Assembly (NCBI RefSeq): GCF_014898815.1
Contig: NW_026515540.1
Location: forward strand, 930,001 to 994,000
Direction: 5' to 3'
Length of the DNA stretch: 64,000 bases
From: Panonychus citri
Lineage: Eukaryota > Arthropoda > Arachnida > Trombidiformes > Tetranychidae
The notes under the pieces are model-generated. The model was not told where the DNA came from. It did no database searches and worked only from the letters and a program-made list of their open reading frames with translations. Made by a program: the position numbers and the translations under genes. Of the stretch, positions 22,265-35,619 are shown piece after piece; position 1 is the first letter of the stretch, and each line of letters begins with the position of its first letter.

Positions 22265-23682
22265 ATGTATGCTTTACCCAAAGGTAATACTAAAGAGATA
22301 TTAGCAAAGACACGACGAGGTAAGCATTGTTTTCCATTGACATTGATTCTCATCTTCATCTTACTTGTTTCCTTGATATTTTTCTCTTTCTCTCTCTTTC
22401 TTTTCCATCCTGAACTTCCTGTGTCTCTTAAATGTAAATTACTTGGTGTACTCTCTTTGCACTCAGGATGCATCTCATTGTCAGCAATTGAGCCAATTTG
22501 TAGTGTTTCCTTGCTAGTGTACATAGAGAGAGAGGGTCACCTTAATTTTCATTTTCTTTTTTCGCTCTCACTAATTGATTTTTATTTTTTTTATTCTATT
22601 CTCTTTTTCCCATTTACAGGAATCTCTCAGAAATATGAATCCTTTGGAAATCAGAAAGTATCTAAGAATAAACGTGATTCAGATCATCTTCCTGTTAATG
22701 AGATAAGGTTCGGTTCCAGCGTGTATCACAATTTCCATATTCCCGTTAGGAAAAAGAAACTACCTCATCATCATTCACAATCTTTTCACCTTTTCAATCA
22801 AAATTAACTGTTTTCTATCTATTCTATTATAACACCTAATCCATCTACTTTTTTTTCTATTCTCGTTCATCTCAGAACAAACCTTGAAATTCTAGTAATT
22901 AACTTGTTCTAACATTTTTTTTCTTCTTCCATCTCTCTTTTTTACTCTCTCTCTCTCTCCTTTTTGATTCCACCGGTTTTTCCTCATCATCAGTAGCACT
23001 TGTAAACCGATTTTCCATAATAATAGAACTAAGAAAATATGTATCTCCAAAGATGTCGAAGAAATTACTCCGCAGCATCTCGAGATGATTAAATACGTTC
23101 GTGAAGGTGAGAAAATGCTCTTTATCCCCTAATGTGTCTGTCTACCGTTGCCATCAAATTCCCCATGCTTTTGATTTAAATATCAAGAGATATTGAAGGT
23201 TGGCGGTTGAATTGTTTTTCCAATTTATCCTCATTATCTTCCGTTGATCATCAGATTAGCTAATCGATCTGATAAAATCATCAAGTATTACAAAGTACAA
23301 TAATCTTTAATCTAAATGTTAATTTCTCTCCCTCTCTATCATCTTACTTCAGGTTGGCTTATTGTATTGAGAGACTTTGAAAATAGCAATAAAACTAATT
23401 GCAGCAATAACGATATGGCAACAAATGGAACCAATAATTACACTTCAAATCAGAATCAAAACCAATCGACACCGAAAGTTTCTTACTACAAAAATAGAAG
23501 TGCCTCTGTACCCAGTGAGTTCACTTTCGATAATAATCTTTGGGCCATTTTGGTTGTTTTCATTTTCTCTTTACTAATTTGATTGGTTTTCTTTTTTTTT
23601 GTCTCTTATAGAATTTGAACCTTTTGATCTTGAAACATTCTGGGGTCAAAGGTTGTACCAAAATCTGACCAGATCTACATGA
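22265..23682 (+). CDS. MAPK-regulated corepressor-interacting protein homologue (MCRIP1/2, FAM195)
   Basis: Five exons join in phase: 22265-22319, 22620-22707, 22994-23106, 23353-23514 and 23612-23682, giving 162 residues. Three blocks match the MCRIP family. The start MYALPKGNTK compares with MYTITKGPSK in MCRIP2. ITPQHLEMIKYVREGW corresponds to the HEENVRFxxEAW segment. The end FEPFDLETFWGQRLYQNLT corresponds to the FxPIDLDEWW C-terminus. Family members bind the corepressor CtBP and RNA-granule proteins such as DDX6; cytoplasmic and nuclear pools are known in vertebrates. The Asn/Gln/Thr-rich insert (NNDMATNGTNNY) before the last block is lineage-specific. The gene lies between two direct repeats. 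No frame breaks are seen. Confidence 0.85.
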
Positions 23683-24580
23683 TGAAACAGAAATGTAGTG
23701 ACTAGTATTTAATAGAAAGTGTTAAAACTTTCATCATCATGACCAGTTCTTTTTTCGTAGCAGAATTAAAAGTAAATTACAAATAGCGTCTTGATCGACG
23801 ATCGGAGATTAACAAGAATTTTGTGTGTGGCACAATTTGACGGTTTCGAAATACGATAAAACAACAAGACTAATTTATCATCACAAAACAGTTTTATATT
23901 AATTAAACTGTGTCTCTAATCAACTTATAAAAAAAACAAACAAACAATTTACATGGAAAAGTAAACGCTCTCAGCGATTTTGAGAGATAAACATTATTAT
24001 CACCACGATGCAATGATTGAAATCACGAAAACAAATGGAATTGAATCAACAATTTAGCCTTTTTAAATATTCTATTATATAACTCGACGAAAAGCCTTCA
24101 CTTCGCATGGCCAAGCTCACTTATTTATGTACTTTTTTTTGGATCAAACAAAAGAAAACACCAACAATTAACCCACTTTATCATGAGTATATCGAAATTT
24201 GGACGGATGTTTGGTAAATATCGAAGCCAATGGAACAGTTTTCATTTTCATCTTTATCAAATTTATTAATCATTATCAATGTTCCCGAGATAATCAAACA
24301 CAAACTCCGGCGATAATCATGATAAACAACATGAAAAATGGGAAAAAGCTCAAGGTACAATCTTTTGATTGGAAGAGGATAATCAAAGATTTTTTCTCAC
24401 AAAAAAATCATCAAGCAAGAAAAGGATGGAATCATTTTATCAACATGGTTCGAAACTTCAGCACAAATCGAATGGTTCAATATTTGGACTGATTGCAATC
24501 AACTAATCACAAAGCACATAAATGCAAATTCTAGTACAGTAGTGTGTCTACAATTAACGAAATTATATTTTTCATAGTCG
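23683..24580. other. Intergenic, 3' flank of MCRIP-like gene
   Basis: No supported gene. A GC-richer patch around 23790-23860 contains GATCGACGATCGG. The 97-codon frame at 24199-24492 has no recognisable domain and no splice context. Confidence 0.45.
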
Positions 24581-24593
24581 CCATCTAGTGTTC
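24578..24593. promoter_or_regulatory. CTCF-like motif at right repeat edge
   Basis: TCGCCATCTAGTGTTC, reverse complement ending CACTAGATGGCGA, an even closer match to the CTCF core than the left-copy site. It sits at the first bases of the right direct repeat. Confidence 0.4.
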
Positions 24594-25569
24594 CTTCATT
24601 AATTAGATACAATTTTGTTTGGTTAATTTGACACTCGGAGAAACAATCGATCTAATTGTTGATAATTATTCCTCTGGTGAAACAATTAACTTGAAGCTCG
24701 TTAAAAAGTCAAGTGTCAGTGATCAATTGTAGATGAGACATGATTTACTTGAACATGAATAAATTAACTTATTTAATTTACATCATTTTTTCCCAGAGAA
24801 TCAATTTATTAATTTAGTGATTATCAACTATTAATAATATTAAACTCATCTTACAGTAAAGTGATTTAGTAATTTGGTTTGCTTGATTATCTTTCGACGT
24901 CACTAATTAGCTTCATGATTTGCCTTTCATCATGTTAATTGTTGAGAGATTTTGTTTTCTCTTGATTGTTTTCCTTGTGTAGAAAATTGTTGCTACAAAG
25001 CTGAGATTTTACTCCAATTTTTTGATTGTTGTTAAATTCATCTCTCATTGATAATATCAATGATAACAAGCAATTAACACACAAGTCATAAAGACAAAGT
25101 TGACAATTTAACTACTAATTGTGATGAAAATAAAAAATTTACTGTTAAGATGAATGAAAGTTAATCGATTGAACAATTTATTTGAAAACATGAAAAGATC
25201 TGAAAGTGTAACGATTAACTACTAATTTGTTTTCTTCTCATGTTCCTTAATTTGAAAAATCCTAAATCAAAAGAAGAGACAATTTCAGTGAGATTATTAA
25301 ATAACAATTAAAAGAAAAATTAAAAACTCTCATCCTCATCTTCCCATCAACAATCAACAATCAACAACCAACATTAATCTTCATGATCAAAAACACCAAG
25401 GACATTATCTAATTGTACAATTAATCTTATTGTTTAAATTTTTTCAAGTCTGACGATTAAATCGATGAATTAATTAATCATCAACCAAATGAAGAAGAAA
25501 AAAAATTCCTAAATTGCTTCTTAATTAGAGGATAAATCCAGTCGTAATTGAAATTATCACAACTTTAAT
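24581..25569. repeat. Direct repeat, right copy
   Basis: Near-identical to 20695-21656, same orientation. Together the copies bracket the MCRIP-like gene in a 3.9 kb period. Recombination between them would delete or duplicate that gene. Confidence 0.93.
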
Positions 25570-27486
25570 TGTCCACAATTTGGTTGATTTTCGTACTATA
25601 GTAAATTAATATTTGCCAATTTTCTAATTACTTAATCAGATTAATTTCTTTCGTTTATTATTTTCTATTTTATTAAACTAATTCTAATTGTTAAGTAAAC
25701 TAATCGAAAAAATATTCTACCCTTGATTATACAAAATCACAGTTATCAAAGTTTTCTCAACAATTAGTTTATTATAAATTTTAATTACAACCTTAGATTA
25801 TAATAGAAACTAAATCCAGTTCGTTATCATAATTGTTGATTATCTAAATTGAGTTAATCTGGTTCAGTAAAAACAATTAAATGGATCCAATTAATTTTCT
25901 TGACACGTTCACCTTAATGTTTATGATGCTAATTTAATAATAATTATTTGATAATTATGTTGACAATATAATAATTAAGATTTACTATCTAATTATAATC
26001 ATCGATGACTTTTAATGTTAATTGTTGCCATTATGCGATGATTTATTAATTGCTCCTGTTGAGAGTAGTAAAAGCCAAAGGTTTAATTGTTTACAATTAG
26101 TAAATTTTTGTTTCGTTGGAAAATTTATCAAGAAATCAAATCGTATACAATTAGGTACGAGTTCCTATTAATTGTAATTGATTAAAAGGAAATGATTAGG
26201 AGATGATGAAGATGAGGAAGAGAGAGAAGGAAATTTATGATGATGATGAGAGAGGAAGTTGTTGATGAAAAATGAAGATGATTAGTTTTAAATCGTAATC
26301 GTCGATTAATTAATTGTCTAGTAACTTTAATTCTTTTGATTTCTTTGTCACAATCAATCATTTTTCTTTAATTATTACAATCGATTGAGTGAAGATAAAT
26401 TAAAAGGGGATTAGGAACATAGAGAAATTAATTACATGGGTTTGGGATCAAATCGAGTTAAATTATTTAATTGATTAACATTAATTAACAATGAGTATGT
26501 TTTAATTGTTAACAAATATCAATTGACTTTGTTAATACTAATTCAATAATCAAGATAATTTTAATTAACATGGAAATGGTTGAATCATCATCAAATCAGC
26601 AAGAGATGTTAATTGTTACAATGACTGATTGTTTACTCTTGAATTAGTCCGAGTTAATTGTTGTTTGGAAATGTTGTTACAATTTAAATCATGTTGTATT
26701 GCTAATAAAATCGCTAGTTAATCAATTAATATTTTTTGATTTGAAAATGATGTTTACAATTAAACTTGATCAAAAGTAATGATGACTTACAACAATAGTC
26801 AGAATTGGCTCTGATTTATAGTAATCAGTTACTTGGAGGTGACAATCAATTGTTACAATTTAGGAAAGTGTTACAAATGATTTATCATGAGCGAGAAAGT
26901 GTTTACAAGTAGAAAAAATAAATTACAATTAATTAATTAAATGGACCCACAATCAAGTAGACGAATGATAATTAGTCTTGATATTATCAAATACGAAAAA
27001 AAAAACAAAGTTGCAAAAAATTAAATCTCATCTAATTGTTGATGTTAACTGATGAAATTAAGTTTTTTGTTGTTGTAATTGTGATTAACCCTATCATCAT
27101 AATTGAATTAACATTAATAATTAGAATTGAAAATTTGAGTCTCTAATTAATATATTTTTTATATTGAGCTATCACATTTAGCCTTTTCAACAATTAATTT
27201 TGCTTTTTAATTGTTTCAATCAAACAATCACAGACATTGATGGTTGAGTAACTAATTGAAAATCTAATTAAACTGTCTTTTGATTATATTATCAAATTGT
27301 GCAATCAGGTCAACAAAACCATAATCAGTTATCATTTGCTAATTGTGATTTCTCAATCCTTTTGATTTGTTGTCCATTGATGATCAGTTTTGCTTTTTTA
27401 CTTGAATATTAATTCAGGTGCACAATTAATTTATAGAAGTTGAAGAAAAAAATAACAATTATCATGATTAAATTAACGATGATAAT
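25570..27486. other. AT-rich intergenic region
   Basis: No gene seen. Very AT-rich with many scattered GTTAATTG/CAATTAAC words and a GATGATGA-rich patch near 26205-26280. Confidence 0.6.
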
Positions 27487-30400
27487 TTAACATCTCTCAT
27501 TATCCAGTGAGTCCTTCTTTTGATCACCGTTTTCCCGATACTTGGTGAATGATAATTCTGATGTTACTTGGAAAGTTGATGCTGATGGTGATTTATTTGA
27601 TGATTTATTCTGAATTAACGAGAGTCGCTGTTCGTTGAGTGGTGGACCAATTATACTCAATAATACTGGAAGGAAAATTAAACTATGTAGAGTACCGAAG
27701 ACAATGATTCCAAGGTACATCCGGAAATAGAAGACTTGGAAAATTTTCGATTTAGCAAAGGCTAAAACTAAGATACCACAATCGGTTAATGTGATACCGG
27801 AAAGAATCTGTTGTGGTGAGAAAGAGAGAAGAATTAATTGTCTGATGAACTCGTCATTTAAATAGAAGAACAATTAAATTAGATACTTACAGAGCTTCCC
27901 ATTATTGATAATGATTCGTGCGCTCGTTGTATTCTTGTTGATGCTGGAGAAATTGTAAGTTCTGACTAAATGAGAACAGAATTCAACTGATATTCCAACG
28001 CCCTGAAAAAGAATCAAAATTAAATTGAGTTAACGAAAATTACATAGAAAATAAATAATCACAATTCGTAAAGAGGATAAACAACTTACCACAACTAAAT
28101 TAACAAGTGAAATTGCATTTAATGATATATCCCACCAATACATCATACCCATTAAGTTAATTATTATCATGAGAATTGTAAATGCTACGATAATTGCTGA
28201 ATAAAAGTCAAGGCCAAAAAATAGATAAGTAACTATGAAAACTGCTCCGATCGAAAGGCTTAAACTTCGAGCGGTATCTCCCCACATAGTTAAATATTGT
28301 TCGTAAAAAACGTCAGTGAAACTGTAGGTTCGTACGCTCGCCTTTGTGAAGCCTCCTTTCTGCAATTTCTTGGTTAATTTGTCGGCAATTTGACGAGAAA
28401 TTCGCAGAGATTCGTAAAAATCTTTTGACGTTTTAAGTGGTTTACGATAAATCATCATATGAGATGGACCAGCTTTAGAGTTTCCCTTTTGATCTGTAAC
28501 TACTCTAACAGTGTTTGCGAATTGTGCTTTTCCACCAAGGAAACAATCGATTCCGGGATTATGGTTCAAAAAGAAAGGCAAATAAGAATCAAACTCTTTG
28601 CCCATCGGACGGACTCTTAAATCATCAAGACATGTTTCACATTCGATATCATTTCCTAGGCACTGAGAACCATTTTCATATTTTTTACAACAAGTATCGC
28701 CTCGTAGGTATTGAGTATAATCGGTTAACCAAAATGAAGGACGTGAAGCAAGAAAACTGGAAGGTTGAGTCGCAAAGTAATTAAGTATTTTTAGGACAGA
28801 ATCTCGATCACAGGTTGAATCGCCGCATAAACGATTTTGAGCCACTGGATTCGAATAGTTGTAACCGTCGCTGATAATAAAATAGACTGGAGGGCCGACT
28901 TGTAAGTAGTCTTTGTAGAAAGCAAAATAGTCCATCATGTAAGAATCATCGGGCATTGAGACTTCTTGTTCTAGACCAATATGAATTTGATCGAGACAAA
29001 TGATAGATGAACAAAACCAACCGCCGAAGATGAGTAGTACGATAAATCGAGTTGCGTCTTTGAGCAGGAATGGAGAGTAAATTTCTCGGAAAAAACTATG
29101 GATTACACCGTTGTTTAAATCTTTTGAGTTAGACTTTGTCGACTTGGGCGCTTTTATACAACAGAAAACATCTAAACGATTAGATGTTTGTCGACGAGTG
29201 TCAAGAACAAATATCGACAAGAAACAAGTCATTTGAAGGACGAAATTTATCACCAAAGCGACAGCAGCATAAAGAGCAAAGATACGAACTGCCGGCATTG
29301 GTGTTAATGCACCAATAAAGAAACAACTTGACATTGATAGAGATGATAGTAACATACTTGGTGCGATTTCACCAACAACACGTCCGATTTGTTCATTAAT
29401 TGTTTCATCTTGTCTCCGTTCATCTCGTTGAAATGTTTGTACCAATATGAAAATATTGTCAACACCAACAGCCAATACCAAGAATGGAATGACCTCAACG
29501 ATGATCAGTGTCGCTGAAACACCCAAGAAGAAAAAGAAACCAAGTGATGATAAGACCGAAAGTAACACAATCAACACTCCAACAAAACCCAAAGTGAATC
29601 GAGCGTCAACAAGTAAAGTGCTGATATTTGAATTTTCCCCGAGTGCAAGTAAAATATAAACAAACATAATTATATAAGAAATAGCGATTGTAACAATATC
29701 CGATTGACTTTGCCGATCGATTTCATCTTCGATTGACTTTTCAGCCTTAAATGCAATTTTCATTCCAGAATTTGAATAGTTTTTTACTAAATCGAGGAAA
29801 CCTTGTTCCCAAGCAATAGCATCAGACGATCTCAATGAGTCGTTAAAGTTATTAACAGGGAAAGTGATCACTAATGCTTGAGCTTCCCTGTAAGTATTAT
29901 CAGAAAATCCACCAAGAGCTGCTTCGGGATAAATCAACGGTATTGATCCATTTTTGACACATAAAAATTTGTCATCAGTCATTGCCGTTGGATTGCTCGG
30001 ACAAGTAGCTACTTTGTAAAGATAATTTTCATCGTCAATTTCTTGAGGATCGTCAAAAAAGTAGGTGAAAATACTCTGAGTGGCACAACTTGTTCCTAAA
30101 GGTTTAACACAAATATCTTGTAAGGTCACATCATGATCTCCATTGGTCACTTTTAAATTTTCTATCTCCTTTTGCAAAACAAGAACATCTTTTAAAAATT
30201 GTCTCCTAAATGCTGGACCAAAAAGATCAGATTTTGTTTTCCCATTGTTGGAATAATTTCCTTGGAAAAATGTTTTATCCGTTGGAGAAACAATTATCAT
30301 CTCGATTCGGAAAAACTTTCCAAAATTTGATTGAAATATTCCAGGTCAGATCGAGCTTGACTTCCAGAGGCGACCCATAGATCAACTGGATCGGTGGTCA

Positions 30401-32456
30401 CTTTAATTGTTGACAAACCAGAGGCTAAAATTAGAGATGCGATCAAAGAGATGATCATAATTGGAATAGGTCGGTCGGCGACATATTTTCCCCAAATTGT
30501 GAACCATTTCTCGAAAAATAACTCGAAACGTAATCCAAGACTCAATTTTTCTCCTTGACTCGATTTACCATCAGAGCTCATCGATGCCAGATCGCGGGTC
30601 GGACTTGAACGTGGAGTGATCGCAGATATGGGACCCGTGAATTCAGCTACAAAATATACAAAAAAAAACATAGACATTAATAGTGGTAATTTAATAAATT
30701 ATAAGAAACAGTTAAGCTCATGCAGGTAAAATGTAAGAGCACAGGCAAAGCATTTGGAACTACAATTAAATTAGAAAACAGAAATACAAATAAGACAAAA
30801 GTTTGCAACAAACATTAAGAATATTAATTAAATCTAATGACCAAGAATACCGTTAATCAAAATACAATTGACTGTATTAATTATGATTCTCAGATTGATT
30901 AAATAATCAAATGGTCCTTGAAAATATTACTAATTCTCATTTCTAATCAAAATGAGTTCTGAAAGCTTTCAATGGTTATTGTTTTTGACAACAATTAAAG
31001 TCAAATTGTACTTGCGTAACTTATAATACAATTGAATTAGATTGTGAAGTGAAATTCATTTTTTTATTGCTTAATCATAGACAATTATTAGGTCAACAAT
31101 CAAAAAGTTTAAGGTAAATTTATTTAAATATCAAGTATTCAAATGGTGATTTTTAACTTTGATGATTTAAGAGACGATATAATCTCAACAATTAATTGCT
31201 AATATTTACAAGCAGATATAATTTAAGTTGATTGGTTCAATTAAAATTGATGGAACTGGAAATTGTCCAATTGATTTTCCAGATACAACAATCATAAATA
31301 AATAACATTGTAATCATTACATTAATTGTAACAATTTGAATCATCTTCCATTTAATGAAATAACAATTCAACAATAAAGGTTAATCAAGAAATAATTTTT
31401 ATATCAATCAGGCCATGGACATTTATATAAATTAGTTTAAATGATAATTGAAGGACAATTAAAACAAGGTTTACATAAAACGGAAGTGTGATTGACGTAA
31501 CAATCAATGGTTAATTAGCAATCAATCAGACAATTGAGGTAAAATAAGAAACGTTGATTGATAATTGCAGACTAATCAATAGAAATTAAATAAAAGTCTC
31601 TGCTAATTGTTGATTGACAAAGATTAAAAAACAATTTTTCCTTAAATGTAATAACAGATGATTAATTATTAATGATAAATACAATTAGGTTTCATGATGC
31701 ATTTAAAATCAAGGGAATTTCAAGTTTCTCTGTAAATATTATCTAATTATAAACAAGTAATCAACAATTAAGAACGTTATTTTATCATATTAATGAGAAA
31801 CCGGTTCAACAGGTAATTGTTGGGATTTTTTTGCTCTCAGGTAAAATATAAGGTTTGCTTTCACCTGAGATAATTTGAAAGTAATAAAAGTTTACAGGTA
31901 AAGTCAAAGGCCCACAAAAAGTTCAGTAATCAGTTGATTGTAAATGGGAAAAGAAAATTTAACTATCAAAAAATGATTGTAATGGTTAATTGTGATAACA
32001 ATTGTCTCTCAGTATTATCGTTGATTGATGATAAATGATTGAGTATCTACGCAATTGTATTTCCTTAGCTACGTTAATGTAACTTTCTAATTGTGTTTAT
32101 CTCATTGAAATATGTGAATATAAATAGACAATAAAATGTTGATTGTAAGAATATGAGAAATTACTGATTATATTGGTTGATCATGGTAACAATCAAAACT
32201 GATAAAATAAAGTATCTAATGTTTATAACTTTTAATTGCAATCAATGGTGGTTGTTGTTGTTGCTTTTTAAATATTAATACTATCATTTATTAAACATAA
32301 TCAAGGTTATAATGTAAATGTTAATTAAACAGTAATGATAAACTATCATGATAATTATAAATTAAATTGGTAAGTTGATTTGTGATAATCAGCTTGAAAT
32401 TTACAGAAATTGAGAAAAGTTTCAGATCTTTTCAAGCTGAACAATATTACCACCAC

Positions 32457-32489
<33 letters not shown>

Positions 32490-35400
32490 TTTCATCATCG
32501 TTTTGATGAATGAATGAGACGAAAAAACAATCAGACTAATGAAATGATCATCATGAACTCAGGATACACATGGAACTTGTTTCAAATAACTTGATCTCGT
32601 TACTTTTACTGAAAAACAAGTTTATCGTCATCATTAGTAGCTTAAGGTCAGAATAATCCTTTCATTTAATGGTCAGTTTGATTGTTATTAAATTGATGGT
32701 GGATAATAATCTTCATGAAAGTAGTTGTTACCTAACATATTATCAACATTGGATTAAACCCATTGCATGTGATATTTTTTTTCTCTGCAATTAGTTTAAT
32801 CAATAAGTAAAAGAAATAGATTAAAACTTATCATGAAACATTAACTTGTTTTCAATGTCAAGGTAATGATGAATAATAAACAAGAAGTTAGAAGAATTAA
32901 CAATGGAAATTCAAGTAATTAATTATTCATTTTTTTCTTTCATCAAGATTAAAACTTTAATCTGCAACCATTGATATCAGTTCAATAAAGATAATCCTTA
33001 TAATTTAAGAATCAAGTAATTAGTGAGTGTGATAAACGCGATAACCAATGAATTGGTAACAATTGGAAATATATAAAATCAATCAAACTAATTTCACTTT
33101 TAGATAGAAAATAAATCAAATTAGTTTTGGAGAAATTTCAAAAACTTGTTTGGAATACTTAGTTACTGAATTCATCATGAAAATGAAAGTTGAAAATGAT
33201 GATTAAGATGATAAGATGATAAAAGAAAGAGTAAAATGATGATCAAGTTTAAGTGAATCTTCATCAAGGCCAAACATTTCATCAATATTGAAGATTCCTG
33301 GTTGTGTATCAGTGATGTTCATCATCATGAATATAACAATTTAAATTAGAGATTAGTAAGAATCTGTCAATCAAATTAATCCTTATTGAATAGTAAATAA
33401 GTTTCTATTTTGGATTAGATTTTGGAAACTTAAATTAAGGGGCTGACATCATAAGAGTACTTGAAATGATCAAGCATCATTTACATGAGATTTTCCTGGT
33501 TTATTAAACTTAATTGTTACCTGTTCGTTTTTTTTTTCATTAAGGTAAATAAAGTAACTGTTTAATAACACTGAATGTATTGGTGATGATAATGGTAAGA
33601 GGATGATTAGAGATGATAACAAGATCATCCGATCAATTAGAAAAGGTAAAAATGGTAAATGAATTAGTGTTTCATCAATTATTTCTCGGGTATTAGTTAA
33701 TCGTAACTTGAGTACAAACAAACAACAATTAACGATTTAATCAGTGTAAATCAAACAAGTTGTATCTGATTTCATTTGTTTTCGTTCAAGTGACTAATTA
33801 ATCATTGAAGGAATTAACTGTTATTGATGAAACTTATTGTTTTTTTTTCTTCTCCGATTAAAAAATCAATTGATTAGGAATCTTCTGCTGGTGGAAGTTA
33901 ATTGTTACTCTTTTTATGGGAAAATAACAAATATTTATGGAAATCAGGATTATCGATAAATTTTAACAACTTCCAATTAAACATTATGAGTAAATTGACT
34001 CTTTTTCCCAGGTAATTCATAACAACACAGGAAGTTGTAATACATGTAATAACAATCAAAATGATCACAACAATTAAGGGTAATAAGCAAACTAGTATGC
34101 ACAATAATAGCAAACAATTAGCTGGCTTTGGATTAATCACTTTCATGGGAACAGAGAACCTACTTTGAGTTAATCCACCTCTTTCAAGAGGTTCATTTTC
34201 ATCTGAAGATCCATCGTTAAGAATTGATGACAATTGACGATTGTCATTAATTTCGAGTTTCAAAAAGTCTGTGCGATTTTTACCTATGTTTTTATCCATT
34301 CATGAAAATGGAACCGTTGAGAATTGAAAAGAGAAAGTAACAGGAAATTCGAGCATGAAATAGATTCAAGTTGTTCAATGGGAGAGATAAAATGATGAAT
34401 AATAATTGTAAAGGGTAGAGAGTGAAAGAGAAATGAAAAAGGAGATTAATTTATTACTTACGACTAAATGATTTGTTTCTCTTGAAAAATAGATTAGTGA
34501 AATAGGCTGAGGTGATGATTAAAATGATAGCGTAAAGTAAATAACCAATAACAGCGGCTCCTCTTTGACCTAAGATGGTGAAAGGTTCGGGTGGTGGTGG
34601 TAATTTACGAGCACTTCGAGGTAGAATGTCAATAGCACAGGTTTGTTCACAATCGGCGCAACTACATGGATCAAATCCTAAGCCGATACTCTTGTGACAA
34701 GGTGTGGCTTGAGCTGACATTGGGTAAAAGGATTGACCATCAGGTGATTTAATCTCAGTGTCAGAGGTTAAAGTAAAATTTATCTGGACGGGTGAATGGC
34801 CACCATGGCGATGAGATAATCCCATGAAGCTTAACCACTTTCGATAGGTACAATCACCGTCATCAGTGATACCACACATAAGGGTTAAAGCGGGTAAATT
34901 TAGAGGCGTTTGGACGGATTTACATGACTGGTGAAGATCTTTGGCAAATGATTCGGATAAGAAATAAGTTGTATTGTGAACTTGAAGTTTTTCAGGTGAT
35001 GATTCTAATGGAACCCATTTGGTTATGTTGATAAATTCACTTTGACGAGAAGAACATGTCATTTCACAGAAAATTCTTTTCCAATTAAAGAAACAAGATG
35101 GACATCGACCAAGAAATTGAGCTGGTGTTTCATATGATTTTTCTAGTGCGTCTATTTGTTCAGTTGAACAACACACTAAAGGATTATCGGTTTTCTCAAA
35201 TAAACTTGGACACAAATCTTTCAATAAAATTCTGTAAGATTCATTTGCTAAAGGTGAAGGTGAATGAGGCTCATAACAAGGTATTGGCGATTGAAATGTT
35301 CCACCATGACCACAAATACCACCGAGAACACATTTACCCTGAGAAGATGATTCACCGGTTACAATCTAAAGGAACACATAAATCCCCCCATAGGTAATGA

Positions 35401-35619
35401 GATAAACAAGGAAAGAAACAAAAAGGAAATAGGATAATTAGAAAAGGTTAATTAGAAAGATAAACACACTAATCATAAAAAAAAATGCGAACATCAATTA
35501 ACAATCAACAAAAGAGAAATGGAAATGGAAAAGCCATTTGAACTATATAATTATAAACCCACCTTGCAGATGAAAATTATCACCAATAATATAGTGAGAG
35601 TGGTAAATTTGGCATCCAT
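27487..35619 (-). CDS. NPC1-like sterol transporter, paralogue 1 (two frame breaks)
   Basis: Homologue of NPC intracellular cholesterol transporter 1, a 13-span lysosomal or plasma-membrane sterol exporter. Minus-strand exons: 35619-35563 (signal peptide, MDAKFTTLTILLVIIF), 35365-34462 (Cys-rich sterol-binding N-terminal domain, first membrane span), 30646-28090 (luminal loops and sterol-sensing domain), 28002-27891 and 27807-27487. Family marks include GGICGHGG, FDPCSCADCEQTC, WGKYVADRPIP, VDNIFILVQTFQRDER and GITLTDCGILVLAFAKS. The frame is broken twice relative to paralogue 2: one base is missing near 30333 (LEYF then stop within 11 codons), and two bases are missing near 27955. The C-terminus lacks the LLNF lysosomal signal of vertebrate NPC1. 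The gene is either a recent pseudogene or carries consensus errors. Confidence 0.9.
30647..33897. other. Long NPC1-like intron, 5' two-thirds
   Basis: AT-rich intron of paralogue 1, whose counterpart in paralogue 2 is only 79 bp. It contains a (CAT)n run at about 32448-32496. No exon is visible apart from the nested ORF listed separately. Confidence 0.5.
32448..32496. repeat. (CAT)n trinucleotide repeat
   Basis: About 14 tandem CAT units with small interruptions, inside the NPC1-like intron. Confidence 0.85.
33898..34299 (-). CDS. Nested intronic ORF, putative single-pass membrane protein
   Basis: 133 codons entirely inside the long intron of NPC1-like paralogue 1, on the same strand. Residues 1-60 are hydrophilic (LNDGSSDENEPLERGG). 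A strongly hydrophobic segment (CLLLLCILVCLLPLIVVII) is followed by a basic tail ending HKKSNN, which fits a one-span membrane protein. I do not recognise a family. No splice acceptor is evident upstream, so it would be an independent single-exon gene or an alternative terminal exon. It could also be chance, since AT-rich DNA readily encodes hydrophobic runs. Confidence 0.4.
   Translation of the reverse strand: MDKNIGKNRTDFLKLEINDNRQLSSILNDGSSDENEPLERGGLTQSRFSVPMKVINPKPANCLLLLCILVCLLPLIVVIILIVITCITTSCVVMNYLGKRVNLLIMFNWKLLKFIDNPDFHKYLLFSHKKSNN

Noticed and set aside
22265..22807. 180-codon frame starting at the MCRIP start codon
   Set aside because: It is exon 1 read through its intron into exon 2; the spliced model matches the family.
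24199..24492. 97-codon frame between MCRIP and the right repeat
   Set aside because: No domain, AT-driven composition, no splice sites and no second copy.
29447..29659. Plus-strand Lys/Thr-rich frame, and its twin at 43965-44177
   Set aside because: Antisense of the conserved NPC1 sterol-sensing domain. Its conservation in both copies follows from the coding strand.
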